A DNA stretch of 51,116 nt from a virus (IMGVR_UViG_3300025000_000144:1-51116); one strand, 5' to 3'. Numbered from the stretch's first letter, positions 23,365 through 31,719 are shown. Numbers and translations are program-made. Notes: a model not told the origin generated them from the sequence alone.

Positions 23365-23943
23365 ATGCAAGATAAAACAGTAAAACATTATCGAGATATG
23401 ACCCGCGAAGAATTGTTGGATTTAGTTCATTCAATGAGTTGGATGGCTTTGAATCTTGCACAGCATCTTGAAAGCGCCGAGTACATGAAGGTACAATACC
23501 GAAAAAATATTTATCACAGAGCCATTCAAATGGCTTGGGAAATCTGTAGTGCGTGGGAATACGAACAGCCAGAAGGCAATATGGAAATCGCCTATTTTGG
23601 AGGCAACGGATTAGAGGTAACAACCGGCGATATTTCACAATTAGTTGATGGAACTCTGCCAGGACGATCAGAAGACAGAGAAATCGAATTTGATTATGGA
23701 GATTTTGATCAACTGTATATGTTTTTAGACGATAGCATTCCGTCTGAAGCGTGGATAAAAGAACAAGAATCAAGAATCAAATACCTGCGCGATTTAACTG
23801 ACGATAAGTTTAATAAAGACCACGTTGATGTCAAAGTAAAAACTTTAAATAAGGCGCTGTTTACCATTGAGCAATATACAGAATTGGCAAAAACCGTTAG
23901 AAAAATCGTGGATGTTTTACACAATGAAAGGAGTGTTTCATGA
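23365..23943 (+). CDS. Protein of unknown function, 192 aa
   Basis: ATG 23365 directly abuts an 18-bp element; AGGA inside that element's spacer is the only SD-like sequence. Soluble and acidic, helical at both ends; the last third (KVKTLNKALFTIEQYTELAK) looks coiled. One of the larger array proteins, with no motif I recognise. Confidence 0.74.
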   Translation: MQDKTVKHYRDMTREELLDLVHSMSWMALNLAQHLESAEYMKVQYRKNIYHRAIQMAWEICSAWEYEQPEGNMEIAYFGGNGLEVTTGDISQLVDGTLPGRSEDREIEFDYGDFDQLYMFLDDSIPSEAWIKEQESRIKYLRDLTDDKFNKDHVDVKVKTLNKALFTIEQYTELAKTVRKIVDVLHNERSVS

Positions 23944-24089
23944 TTAAAAAGAAATGTAAGTCATGTAACAAAATAAGCATTATGAATAAAAACAATATGG
24001 TAGTTTATGCTGGTGGAACTATGCATAATTCTTGCTGGTATTGTGGTAAATCATTTAAAAATCAGCATAAAAGCGATATTTCATTATAA
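23940..24089 (+). CDS. Zinc-finger micropeptide, 49 aa
   Basis: ATG overlaps the preceding stop (ATGA) behind AAAGGAGTGTTTC. CKSC (residues 6-9) and CWYC (32-35) form a treble-clef- or ribbon-like zinc site in a basic protein. The coding end runs through the 18-bp element at 24067. Unknown partner. Confidence 0.68.
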   Translation: MIKKKCKSCNKISIMNKNNMVVYAGGTMHNSCWYCGKSFKNQHKSDISL

Positions 24090-24105
24090 AGAAAAGGAGA
24101 ACAAT

Positions 24106-24288
24106 ATGGGAAAAATGTTTGTTGGTGCAATTTGGGGTGCAATTTTAGTTTTATCCATCTGGGCTTTGACTGTTTATTCTTTAGAAAGTAACAGTGCTTT
24201 ACCTGTGCTTGCCGTGTTTGGCTTGATAGGTTGTGGAATAGCACTTGTATGTTTTGTCTTAAAATTGATAATCGACAATTGGGATTAA
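24106..24288 (+). CDS. Two-span membrane protein, 60 aa
   Basis: ATG 24106 follows AAAAGGAGAACAAT. Hydrophobic segments at about residues 4-25 and 33-55, separated by ESNSA, with a short acidic tail. Unknown function. Confidence 0.68.
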   Translation: MGKMFVGAIWGAILVLSIWALTVYSLESNSALPVLAVFGLIGCGIALVCFVLKLIIDNWD

Positions 24289-24317
24289 TGAAACAGGCAT
24301 TTTATTAGGAGGCAATT

Positions 24318-24533
24318 ATGGTTAAATATTTTTGTGATATCTGTAAAAAAGAAGTAAGCAACCCTGCTATGTCTTTAGATATGACCGGAAAGGTTTTGTG
24401 CCACGAACATTTTTACCAGGCGCGAGAAGCCATGCATAAAACAATTTATACCTATACTAAAGAGGTAACAGAATCACCATGCGATAATTGCGATATAGAT
24501 TATCCCAGTTGCAATAATTGTATCGGTGCATAA
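24318..24533 (+). CDS. Zinc-binding protein, 71 aa
   Basis: ATG follows TAGGAGGCAATT. CDIC and CHEH in the first 32 residues look like a LIM-like or ribbon site, and a second cluster CDNC...CNNC ends the protein. Probably two metal sites. Unknown function. Confidence 0.7.
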   Translation: MVKYFCDICKKEVSNPAMSLDMTGKVLCHEHFYQAREAMHKTIYTYTKEVTESPCDNCDIDYPSCNNCIGA

Positions 24534-24565
24534 AACAAGAGTTTCATTATGTGGAGGTGAAAAAT

Positions 24566-25222
24566 TTGTGGACTTATTATGGTACAAAAAAGAAACTTGC
24601 TAAATATTATCCAGAACCAACATGCGACATTATCATAGAACCTTTTTGTGGAGCTGCGCAATATTCTTTGTATGGCGATAATTGGAAGAAACAAGTTTAT
24701 TTAGTTGATAAGTATGAAACTATAACCCGTATTTGGCAGTACCTGATTCAAGCAAATGAAAAAGATATTTTATCTTTACCTGATTTAGAATTGGGTCAGA
24801 ACGTAGATGATTTTAGTACCTTGTCCGATGAAGAAAAATGGCTTATAGGGTTTTGTATCAATCCTGCTTCAGCGATGCCAAAAAAGACTAGCAGAGAAAG
24901 AAGCAGATGGAGTAAGAACAAATTAGAAATTGCTAAAAATCTTTATAAAATAAAACACTGGAAAGTTAAATGTGACGACTATCATAATATCAAGAATGTA
25001 AAGGCTACATGGTATATAGATCCGCCCTATCAGTTTGGAGGGATTTATTATAGAATGAATAATAAAACTATTGATTATAAAGAACTTGGCGAATGGTGTA
25101 GGACTAGGAACGGGCAAATAATTGTTTGTGAAAACACAAAAGCGGATTGGCTGGATTTTAATCCGCTGGTAGAATTGAATGGTCAGTTACACGTAACAAC
25201 AGAAGCAATTTGGACACAATGA
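24566..25222 (+). CDS. Dam-type N6-adenine DNA methyltransferase, 218 aa
   Basis: Transfers methyl from S-adenosylmethionine to adenine in DNA. The N-terminus YYGTKKKLAKYYPEP and motif I IIEPFCGAAQYS (near residues 25-36) are followed by catalytic DPPY in WYIDPPYQFGGIYY (near 152), the alpha-class order of T4 Dam. The start is TTG 24566 with GGAGGTG 8 bases upstream; an in-frame ATG further upstream lies in the previous gene. Shorter than typical Dam (about 260-280), with a trimmed target-recognition part. No partner restriction enzyme is visible, so self-protection or counter-restriction is likely. Confidence 0.87.
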   Translation: MWTYYGTKKKLAKYYPEPTCDIIIEPFCGAAQYSLYGDNWKKQVYLVDKYETITRIWQYLIQANEKDILSLPDLELGQNVDDFSTLSDEEKWLIGFCINPASAMPKKTSRERSRWSKNKLEIAKNLYKIKHWKVKCDDYHNIKNVKATWYIDPPYQFGGIYYRMNNKTIDYKELGEWCRTRNGQIIVCENTKADWLDFNPLVELNGQLHVTTEAIWTQ

Positions 25223-25256
25223 AATAAGGGTTTTATCATATAACAGGAGGATAAAT

Positions 25257-25562
25257 TTGAATGCACATAACTTAGATAAACTAACACAAGAAGAAAAAGA
25301 TTTGGTTGCTCTATTATTCACCATGGAAACCGGCTGGACTAAAACATATATGGTGGAAGTTAAACTCGATAATCCCATCAATAACATGCTACATGGGGGC
25401 GAGGGATTACATACTCACGGCGGCAACGGATCTAAATGTTATGCCAAATATATGAATGATTCAGATTGGGCTGTTATTCACTCAGAAGATGAAGATTGGA
25501 TTGCAAATCCTGGAGATGTGAAAAAAGCATTGGATAAAATCCAGTCAATGCCTACCGCATGA
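25257..25562 (+). CDS. Small protein of unknown function, 101 aa, TTG start
   Basis: TTG preceded by AACAGGAGGATAAAT. Acidic, with a His/Gly-rich loop in the middle (LHGGEGLHTHGGNGSKCY) that could bind metal, and a helical end. Unknown function. Confidence 0.7.
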   Translation: MNAHNLDKLTQEEKDLVALLFTMETGWTKTYMVEVKLDNPINNMLHGGEGLHTHGGNGSKCYAKYMNDSDWAVIHSEDEDWIANPGDVKKALDKIQSMPTA

Positions 25563-25599
25563 AAGACGAATTCTATTATATAAAAAGGAGATACTATAA

Positions 25600-25896
25600 A
25601 TGAAAGCAATTATCAAAGCATTTGTGTTGCTGGTTTTATTAATGGCGATGGTTGGTTGTGTAACGCCCGTTCGCACGGTTCCAGACCTATCGAATTTACC
25701 ATGGAAAGAAATTACCATTAATCTTGAATCGGGCGAAGTATTAACATTTTGCGCAGTATATGCAAGAGTCAGTATTGATATATTTAATAACATAACGGAT
25801 ATAGTACTTTATAATAAAGAAGGCAACTATATAGGTGCGGTATATGATAACATCAATAGTTTTAGTGTTGACCCAACCAATAAAGAATGTCAATAG
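25600..25896 (+). CDS. Lipoprotein, 98 aa
   Basis: ATG follows AAAAAGGAGATACTATAA. Signal of about 19 residues ends in the lipobox MVGC, so the cysteine near residue 20 would be lipidated and the protein exposed outside the membrane. The mature part is small and beta-rich. Phage lipoproteins often act in superinfection exclusion; that role is a guess. Confidence 0.78.
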   Translation: MKAIIKAFVLLVLLMAMVGCVTPVRTVPDLSNLPWKEITINLESGEVLTFCAVYARVSIDIFNNITDIVLYNKEGNYIGAVYDNINSFSVDPTNKECQ

Positions 25897-25928
25897 AACA
25901 TAATAAAAGATTCGTTTTATGTAACAGA

Positions 25929-25957
25929 TTGACAAAATCGGATAACTGTGGTAATAT
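25929..25957 (+). promoter_or_regulatory. Sigma70-type promoter
   Basis: TTGACA 25929-25934, 17-base spacer, TAATAT 25952-25957, extended TGG. An 18-bp element (25903-25920) ends 8 bases upstream of the -35. Confidence 0.87.
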
Positions 25958-25980
25958 TATAAAAAGAAAAGGAGAATAAA

Positions 25981-26400
25981 ATGAACGGACTAAACTCTTC
26001 AGGACAAGTTTATGATGAATGGAGTTTCGACACAGCAACGTGGAGGAATCTCGTAAAATCACTCGCCGAAATTGAGCCGGTTACGTTTACTGTAACTAAT
26101 GTAAAGCCACGCAGTGCTTACGAGAATCTAATTCCCGTGCGTATCACCTACAGCCCACCTGCTACAATTTGCTATTTTTCAGATGGTGATAAGATTGTGG
26201 TGAAATGCGCTACTGATGAAAAATATATTAAAGAAGTAGGTGTCCAGGCGTGTATCATGAAGAAATTATTTGGTAGTAGACAAAAGTTTCTAAAATTAGT
26301 ACATGCAGGATATGATCAACCAACTAAAAAGAGCCAAGAAGAAATTACCAAAGAAAACATTCAGAAAATTATCGCACGTATCAATCAGATACCTGATTAG
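25981..26400 (+). CDS. Protein of unknown function, 139 aa
   Basis: ATG follows AAAAGGAGAATAAA. The first 90 residues are strand-rich; ICYFSDGDKIVVKCATDEKY and the VGVQACIMKKLFGS that follows are reminiscent of small phage proteins, without a known function. The end is basic and helical. First gene behind the promoter at 25929. Confidence 0.74.
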   Translation: MNGLNSSGQVYDEWSFDTATWRNLVKSLAEIEPVTFTVTNVKPRSAYENLIPVRITYSPPATICYFSDGDKIVVKCATDEKYIKEVGVQACIMKKLFGSRQKFLKLVHAGYDQPTKKSQEEITKENIQKIIARINQIPD

Positions 26401-26435
26401 CACAATGAAATTATAGATTCATTAGGAGTAAACAA

Positions 26436-26678
26436 ATGGAAATGGTTTCTTTAGAATCAGAATATAAAAGAATGACTGCTGAGATTAAAGAACTTCAGGA
26501 ATTGCTGGGAGAGGTGTGGAAAGAAGTGGGCGGTGCAGAAGACTGGCACGACGAGCATTGTGCGACAATTCTTTTTCCGCGAGGGGATTGTGATTGTAGT
26601 AGACCCCAACGAATCCAAAGGTATGAATATTTGAAATCCCGCGTTCAGCATAAAATGGGAATTCTATGTAGTTCATAG
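26436..26678 (+). CDS. Small coiled-coil protein with Cys cluster, 80 aa
   Basis: ATG follows TTAGGAGTAAACAA. Heptad-like helix in the first 35 residues, then HDEHCATILFPRGDCDCSR, a His/Cys cluster that may bind metal, and a basic helix. Unknown function. Confidence 0.68.
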   Translation: MEMVSLESEYKRMTAEIKELQELLGEVWKEVGGAEDWHDEHCATILFPRGDCDCSRPQRIQRYEYLKSRVQHKMGILCSS

Positions 26679-26731
26679 TATCACCGCTGCTGATAACACT
26701 ATCACTAAAAGATATAACAGAAAGGAAAAAT

Positions 26732-27016
26732 ATGATAACATATAAAAAAGTAAAAATAAACAAGCCGTTTGCTTATACTTGCGATAAGTGTGGTAAAACT
26801 TACGAAATTGATGGCACATTTGAAGATCAAATGGAAGCCCAAGAATTTCTGCACATAGATTTTACGGGTGGCTATTTCTCTATTTTTGGCGATATGAACA
26901 GTATTCAGGCAGATATTTGCCAGCATTGTTTGAAACCGCTGATTGAAGGTTTTGCACGAAAGGTCAGTAAAGATTATCGAGATCGTATTTTACCTGATGC
27001 TTTTAGTACTGAATAA
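26732..27016 (+). CDS. Zinc-ribbon protein of a recurrent family, 94 aa
   Basis: ATG follows AGAAAGGAAAAAT. CDKCGKTYE near residue 18 and CQHC near 66 frame FLHIDFTGGYFSIFGD, a layout I recall from small uncharacterised proteins in phages and bacteria (CD-xCG ... GYGS-FGD ... DLC-xC). Probably a structural zinc site; function unknown. Confidence 0.74.
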   Translation: MITYKKVKINKPFAYTCDKCGKTYEIDGTFEDQMEAQEFLHIDFTGGYFSIFGDMNSIQADICQHCLKPLIEGFARKVSKDYRDRILPDAFSTE

Positions 27017-27039
27017 AATTCTCGTTTCATGGAGTAAAA

Positions 27040-27267
27040 ATGTCAAGAAAAATTGAATTAGTCTATTTTAAAAAGAATGGGAAATATTATTCCGAAGGTT
27101 CTTATATGAGTGAATTTTATAACGATTATGAAGTTTATGTTGAAGTAGGAACCATGTGGAAATTCCCAGGATTGTCGGGAGACTGGGAAGGAACGATTCT
27201 CGTTCAGCCAGAAGATGGAGTTCCTGCGCTGATTACGGCAAAAAGGAATGTTGAATGCGTATCGTAG
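27040..27267 (+). CDS. Small protein of unknown function, 75 aa
   Basis: ATG follows CATGGAGTAAAA. Strand-rich and aromatic. Overlaps the metallophosphoesterase start by 13 bases. Unknown function. Confidence 0.7.
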   Translation: MSRKIELVYFKKNGKYYSEGSYMSEFYNDYEVYVEVGTMWKFPGLSGDWEGTILVQPEDGVPALITAKRNVECVS

Positions 27268-27908
27268 TATTTTCAGATATTCATGGTCAAATCAGCAATA
27301 AATTAACGCAGTGGTTTTTTGATCATCCTGGCGATATATTAGCATTTGCTGGAGATATTCAAAAAAATCATTTTGATTACGGTGAAGGATTTCTATATTG
27401 GCTGAATGAATTACCCTATACTCATAAAGTTATTACATTCGGCAATCATGACGGCAACTGGCAGGATATTACAGCATTAGCAAAACAATATCCAAGCATT
27501 CATATCTTGAATCACGATACCATAACAATCGATGGAATAAAAATATTTGCATCACCATATTCCCTACCATTTAGAGAATGGTGGTTTATGAAAACCGAAC
27601 AGGAATTGCGCGAACTATATCGCCAAATTCCAGATGATGTCAATATTTTGATTACCCATGGTGCAGCTTTTGGAATATTGGATGAAGCCATGGATGGAAG
27701 AAATACGGGAAGCATTTCTTTGGCTAAAAGAATAACGGAATTGAAAAAACTAAAATATCATATTTCAGGACATATCCATGAGGCGGCGGCAAAAGTGAAA
27801 CTAGGTAAGGTGACGTATATAAACGCCAGCATCCTGGACGAACGATATAGGATTGTAAATAATCCCATAATTATAAATTATAAAAATCCTACGAGGAAAA
27901 ATGAATAA
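27255..27908 (+). CDS. Calcineurin-like metallophosphoesterase, 217 aa
   Basis: Hydrolyses phosphoester bonds with two metal ions. Motifs in order: SDIHG (D8, H10), FAGDIQ (near 33), FGNHD (near 65), ITHG (near 130) and SGHIHE (near 174), a full DxH-GD-GNHD-H-GHxH set. The length is that of compact phage phosphoesterases acting on nucleotides, nucleic-acid ends or cyclic dinucleotides. AAAAGGAATG supplies the SD within the preceding gene, and the end overlaps the next gene by 8 bases. Destroying a cyclic-nucleotide defence signal is an attractive but untested role. Confidence 0.85.
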   Translation: MRIVVFSDIHGQISNKLTQWFFDHPGDILAFAGDIQKNHFDYGEGFLYWLNELPYTHKVITFGNHDGNWQDITALAKQYPSIHILNHDTITIDGIKIFASPYSLPFREWWFMKTEQELRELYRQIPDDVNILITHGAAFGILDEAMDGRNTGSISLAKRITELKKLKYHISGHIHEAAAKVKLGKVTYINASILDERYRIVNNPIIINYKNPTRKNE

Positions 27909-28101
27909 AAATTTATTGTCTCATTTTGTATCAAAATTTGAAAAATATATGAGTCCTGATTTAGCAACACTAAATTGGATTGAAAGCAAAATTATTGAAA
28001 TATGGGATTTAGGATTTGATGCCGGACAAAACGACAGATCGGAAAGCGATTGGGACGACGGATATAAGCAAGGGCGAAAAGACGAAAAGGAAGATTATTA
28101 G
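27901..28101 (+). CDS. Small acidic protein, 66 aa
   Basis: ATG follows CGAGGAAAA, overlapping the phosphoesterase end. The C-terminal half is charged, with Asp/Gly/Lys repeats. The stop is 3 bases before the next -35 box. Unknown function. Confidence 0.69.
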   Translation: MNKNLLSHFVSKFEKYMSPDLATLNWIESKIIEIWDLGFDAGQNDRSESDWDDGYKQGRKDEKEDY

Positions 28102-28104
28102 CCC

Positions 28105-28133
28105 TTGACAAGTAACAACAACTATGGTATAGT
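28105..28133 (+). promoter_or_regulatory. Sigma70-type promoter with element at +1
   Basis: CCC-TTGACA (28105-28110), 17-base spacer, TATAGT 28128-28133, extended TGG, nearly identical in layout to 4669-4697. A degenerate 18-bp element (28141-28158) would lie at or just after the start site. Confidence 0.87.
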
Positions 28134-28158
28134 TGGCATAATGAAAGGGAATTTTATT

Positions 28159-28413
28159 ATGAGTAATCTTAAGGACATGCGGGAATCAGGCGAGAATTTA
28201 ACCGAAGCCATTAATAAAGCAACTGTGGCTACGGGGGATTTTCAATCTTATTTTCACAAGACATGGCAAACACTACCTTTTTGGTACAAGGTATATTTTC
28301 GCCTGATTAGCATCTGGGGTTGGATCGAATTTGCTTGGCAGATTACACTCCATAGAGTATTCGGGGTCGATTGGCATAAGAATGATTCAGAGAATGATTC
28401 AGAGGAGGAATGA
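28159..28413 (+). CDS. Small protein with amphipathic or membrane segment, 84 aa
   Basis: ATG 28159 chosen because AAAGGG lies upstream; ATG 28141 belongs to the 18-bp element. The middle (PFWYKVYFRLISIWGWIEFAW) is aromatic and hydrophobic, probably membrane-associated, and the tail is acidic. Its stop overlaps the next start. Confidence 0.7.
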   Translation: MSNLKDMRESGENLTEAINKATVATGDFQSYFHKTWQTLPFWYKVYFRLISIWGWIEFAWQITLHRVFGVDWHKNDSENDSEEE

Positions 28414-28712
28414 TGGAAAAAATTATAAAAAAAATTAATGTGGATTGCGGTTGTGGATGTACCATGATACAGATTAGCCAATGGCAGGAAAAGGAAGAAG
28501 TAGGCGAAGTTTATATCAGCCAATATATTCCTTCTTTTCGCGCTTTGTATCAACCAGGTTGGAATAAATTTAAAGATGCGGTAAAAATGATTTGGTATAT
28601 TATTCGGGGAAAAGAATATCTTCTTTATGATGTTGCCTTAACTAATTCATGGCAGATTAAAGAATTTAAGGATGCTGTTGCTGAATTAGATGAAAATATT
28701 CATTATTCATGA
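28413..28712 (+). CDS. Small protein with CGCGC motif, 99 aa
   Basis: ATG 28413 overlaps the preceding TGA; GAGGAGG lies 4 bases upstream. Residues 12-16 read CGCGC, a possible metal-binding knuckle. The rest is aromatic and helical. Unknown function. Confidence 0.7.
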   Translation: MEKIIKKINVDCGCGCTMIQISQWQEKEEVGEVYISQYIPSFRALYQPGWNKFKDAVKMIWYIIRGKEYLLYDVALTNSWQIKEFKDAVAELDENIHYS

Positions 28713-28727
28713 AAGAAGGATTTTATT

Positions 28728-28946
28728 ATGAAATGGCGATCTAAGATACCTATTTATGGCGATAAAAGAATTGTTAAAAGATTTCTCCTGTTCCCTATGC
28801 GTCTCGGCAGGGATGCGAGATGGTTGGAAATCGCTTATATTTTGCAAGAATGGAATGTGGGTTGGAATAACGAAAGATGGACGGATTCCGACACATATGA
28901 TACATTCGTTAAAGGCGTTTTCCATAATAAAAGAGAGATTTCATAA
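28728..28946 (+). CDS. Small basic protein, 72 aa
   Basis: ATG follows GAAGGATTTTATT, where the SD sits inside the 18-bp element at 28709. Arg- and Trp-rich. The 3' coding end overlaps the element at 28927, and the stop TAA shares its last base with the next ATG. Unknown function. Confidence 0.67.
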   Translation: MKWRSKIPIYGDKRIVKRFLLFPMRLGRDARWLEIAYILQEWNVGWNNERWTDSDTYDTFVKGVFHNKREIS

Positions 28947-29191
28947 TGTATATTCCTACAATGTTTGATCTCAGAGAAATGGTTCGTGGATATTTTGACC
29001 ATGGTTCTCACAGCCTTTTGCGCCAACTAATTAATCATGTTGTACGCGAAGCCCAGGATGGCAAAACTGAATGTAATTTTTACACCGGAGGAGAGCATTT
29101 GACAGAAAAGGAAGAAGATGCTCTTCGAGATTCAGGATGGATTATCAATTGGAATAGTCCTTGCCTGTGGTATGAAATTGCGTGGGATTAA
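28946..29191 (+). CDS. Small protein of unknown function, 81 aa
   Basis: ATG overlaps the preceding stop (TAATG), and AGAGAG in the element's spacer is the best SD. Soluble, helical, with a tryptophan-rich end. Unknown function. Confidence 0.67.
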   Translation: MYIPTMFDLREMVRGYFDHGSHSLLRQLINHVVREAQDGKTECNFYTGGEHLTEKEEDALRDSGWIINWNSPCLWYEIAWD

Positions 29192-29218
29192 TAAAATAAG
29201 TCTTTTATTAGGAGTAAA

Positions 29219-29362
29219 ATGCCAGACGAAGTTATCAAAGGGGCGTTATTATTTATATTTTGGTTTGCGGTAGGTACTTATGTAATTACTTATTTATTTG
29301 AAATTATTAGATATATAGTATTAAGTTGCCAACTAAAAAATATGCGCAAAAAAAGAAGATAA
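29219..29362 (+). CDS. Membrane micropeptide, 47 aa
   Basis: ATG follows TTAGGAGTAAA. One long hydrophobic segment (about residues 9-36) then a basic tail KNMRKKRR, giving a probable cytoplasmic C-terminus. Unknown function. Confidence 0.66.
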   Translation: MPDEVIKGALLFIFWFAVGTYVITYLFEIIRYIVLSCQLKNMRKKRR

Positions 29363-29388
29363 AATCAGCGTTTCATGAGGAGAGTAAA

Positions 29389-29595
29389 ATGAGTAAACTT
29401 GAAAATATTTTAATAGATGGTGAAAATAATAGTGCCGCAGAAATATTAAATCACTTATTATACAGCGTTGGTATTGCGGATGTTCTTCTTCATATCAAAG
29501 AATATTGTATTAATGTGCATTGTAATTTTTCATTTGAAACCGATAATGCGGGAATAAAATTTGTTGATGATAATATTATCGTATTAAAAAAATAA
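29389..29595 (+). CDS. Small protein of unknown function, 68 aa
   Basis: ATG 29389 follows GAGGAGAGTAAA; an in-frame upstream start lies in the previous gene. Acidic helical start, strand-rich end. Unknown function. Confidence 0.69.
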   Translation: MSKLENILIDGENNSAAEILNHLLYSVGIADVLLHIKEYCINVHCNFSFETDNAGIKFVDDNIIVLKK

Positions 29596-29619
29596 AATGA
29601 TTGTTTCATGAGGAGCACT

Positions 29620-29802
29620 ATGAATAAATTAGAATGGATTGAAGAACTTGCTAGGATTAGTAAAATGTCAAAGAAGGAACGGCTCGCTTATGATCTTGAG
29701 CAGATACCAAAAATCCACTGGAGCGACGATGAAGAATATGTGGTATTCGTTGATCGCAAACTTGATGTTTTAATTGGTTCCTTGATGCAGTTCTTATCAT
29801 GA
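29620..29802 (+). CDS. Small helical protein, 60 aa
   Basis: Start chosen at ATG 29620 with TGAGGAGCACT upstream; ATG 29608 is the CATG of the 18-bp element. Helical, with strands at the end. Unknown function. Confidence 0.7.
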   Translation: MNKLEWIEELARISKMSKKERLAYDLEQIPKIHWSDDEEYVVFVDRKLDVLIGSLMQFLS

Positions 29803-29803
29803 A

Positions 29804-30331
29804 ATGATGACAATGAAAAATAGCTATAAAATCTGTGAAAATTACGTAATAATTTATTATACATCCGAAGCCGGTGAAAATTTTGAAATACTTGTAGACG
29901 AGGAAGATTTTAATAGAATAGTAGATTTTGGGTATAGTATTAATTGTCACCGAATGTTAAATACCGGATTGGTTTATCCTAGTTTTACAGAATATGTTGG
30001 GAAAAATTCAAAAGGAAAATCTAAATACAAATCTCATTTGCTACATAGATTTATTTTGAATTTCCCCGATTTTATTATAGATCACGTTAATAATAATACA
30101 TTAGACGATAGAAAATCTAATTTAAAACTATCAAATAAAAGTTTAAATGGCATAAATCGAATTGGAGCCAATAAAAATAATGTTTCGGGATATCGCAATG
30201 TATCTCTTCATAACGGAAAATATTTTGTGCAATTACAAATTGATGGCAAAAATAAGGTTTTAGGTAGTTTTGCTAATCCTGAAGAGGCTAACACCTTTGC
30301 GGAAGAAATGCGTAGAAAATATTATGAATAG
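29804..30331 (+). CDS. HNH homing endonuclease with AP2 domain, 175 aa
   Basis: Site-specific DNA nuclease of the mobile HNH kind. HRFIL, then IDHVNNNTLDDRKSNLK (about residues 80-108), supply the HNH catalytic histidines and asparagine; the C-terminal GYRNVSLHNGKYFVQLQIDG and SFANPEEANTFAEE form a one-unit AP2 DNA-binding domain. No SD is visible, and the junction before it lacks a proper 18-bp element, unlike its neighbours, suggesting later insertion into the array. Start may be ATG 29804, 29807 or 29813. Confidence 0.85.
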   Translation: MMTMKNSYKICENYVIIYYTSEAGENFEILVDEEDFNRIVDFGYSINCHRMLNTGLVYPSFTEYVGKNSKGKSKYKSHLLHRFILNFPDFIIDHVNNNTLDDRKSNLKLSNKSLNGINRIGANKNNVSGYRNVSLHNGKYFVQLQIDGKNKVLGSFANPEEANTFAEEMRRKYYE

Positions 30332-30359
30332 TTTTTTCATGTGGTAAAAGGAGACAAAT

Positions 30360-31457
30360 TTGGGAATTAATGTACTTTCGCTATTCGATGGAATATCTTG
30401 TGGTATGGTAGCTTTAGAACGCGCTGGCATCCAAGTGGATAATTATTACGCCAGCGAAATTGATAAATATGCGACTCAGATTTCTCAAAAGAATTATCCC
30501 GATATTATTAGATTAGGAGATATTAATAATTGGCAGGAATGGAAGTTGCCAAAAATTGATTTGATTATGGGAGGAAGTCCGTGCCAGGGATTTTCAAATG
30601 CTGGAATGGGATTAAATTTTGAAGATTCGCGTAGCAAATTGTTTTTTGTATTTGTTGATATTTTGAAATTTTATCAACCAGAATATTTTCTTTTAGAAAA
30701 TGTAAAGATGAAACAAGAATGGCAGAACATTATTTCTGATTTGGTTGGTGTAAAACCTATTGAAATTAATTCATCGCTGGTATCGGCACAAAACAGGAAA
30801 AGATTGTACTGGACGAATATAGCCAATGTTCAAATTCCTGAAGATAAACATATTTATCTAAAAGATATTATTTTTCCAGATGCAGATATTCCTTGTTTGC
30901 ACAATATTTATGGAGGATTTAAAGAGGTGGAGCCAAGAACCTTTTTTGAAAAATCCCCAACCATTAGAACTAGTGCAGGTGGCGGTCATATCCCAAGCAT
31001 TGTAGACATCAATAAAGTAAACGGAGCAGCTACCAGGAACCAAATTACAAACCACGGAGTAGAATTTCAACTCAATATGAGGAATGACGGCAAATCCAAC
31101 TGCGTGGTTCCTTCTTATACAGAAAGATTAAATTTATTAGTTCACACAGAAAAAGCCATCGAGTACATGAATAGAGAGGTTGCTGACGGAAGAACACATT
31201 GGGATTTTGATCATCACAGCGATGTAAAAAACGAAAAATCATCGTGTATTACCGCCAACACATACAAAGGCATCCCCTATAATGTTCTGGTGACAGAAAA
31301 ATTAATTAGAAAATTTCATCCAATAGAATGTGAGCGGCTACAAACCCTACCAGACAATTATACTGAGGGCGTTAGTGATAGTCAAAGATATAAAGGCATA
31401 GGAAATGGTTGGACTGTGGATGTAATCGCACATATATTGAGCAACATGAAATATTAG
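30360..31457 (+). CDS. C5-cytosine DNA methyltransferase, 365 aa
   Basis: Methylates cytosine C5 in DNA using S-adenosylmethionine. Motif I SLFDGISCGMVALERAG, motif IV GGSPCQGFSNAG (catalytic cysteine near residue 76), motif VI LLENVKM (near 115), motif VIII QNRKRLYW (near 142), motif IX SPTIRTSAGG and motif X GNGWTVDVIAHIL are all present in order, so it looks active. Starts at TTG 30360 behind AAAGGAG. With the Dam-type gene 5 kb upstream it gives the phage two kinds of DNA methylation, presumably against host restriction. The recognition site cannot be read from sequence. Confidence 0.9.
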   Translation: MGINVLSLFDGISCGMVALERAGIQVDNYYASEIDKYATQISQKNYPDIIRLGDINNWQEWKLPKIDLIMGGSPCQGFSNAGMGLNFEDSRSKLFFVFVDILKFYQPEYFLLENVKMKQEWQNIISDLVGVKPIEINSSLVSAQNRKRLYWTNIANVQIPEDKHIYLKDIIFPDADIPCLHNIYGGFKEVEPRTFFEKSPTIRTSAGGGHIPSIVDINKVNGAATRNQITNHGVEFQLNMRNDGKSNCVVPSYTERLNLLVHTEKAIEYMNREVADGRTHWDFDHHSDVKNEKSSCITANTYKGIPYNVLVTEKLIRKFHPIECERLQTLPDNYTEGVSDSQRYKGIGNGWTVDVIAHILSNMKY

Positions 31458-31473
31458 TTTTATTAGGAGAAAA

Positions 31474-31689
31474 ATGGAAATTATTCAATACAGCAACTAT
31501 ATAAATTTCAACCCAGACTGGTTTGATCCAACCATAGAAAAAGTATTTTTTGTTGAAAATTTTGATGACAAATATGTTCGCGGATTTAAATGGAATTATA
31601 ATAATAACAATAAAATTCCGGTTAGAATATCTATGAAGAAATTCTTGTCTGAATATCAACCAAAACCAGAATTGGATTTTGGTGAATAA
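31474..31689 (+). CDS. Small protein of unknown function, 71 aa
   Basis: ATG follows TTAGGAGAAAA. Asn- and Phe-rich, mixed structure. The stop falls in the 18-bp element at 31686. Unknown function. Confidence 0.68.
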   Translation: MEIIQYSNYINFNPDWFDPTIEKVFFVENFDDKYVRGFKWNYNNNNKIPVRISMKKFLSEYQPKPELDFGE

Positions 31690-31719
31690 AATCAACATTT
31701 TATTAGAAAGGAATAAATC

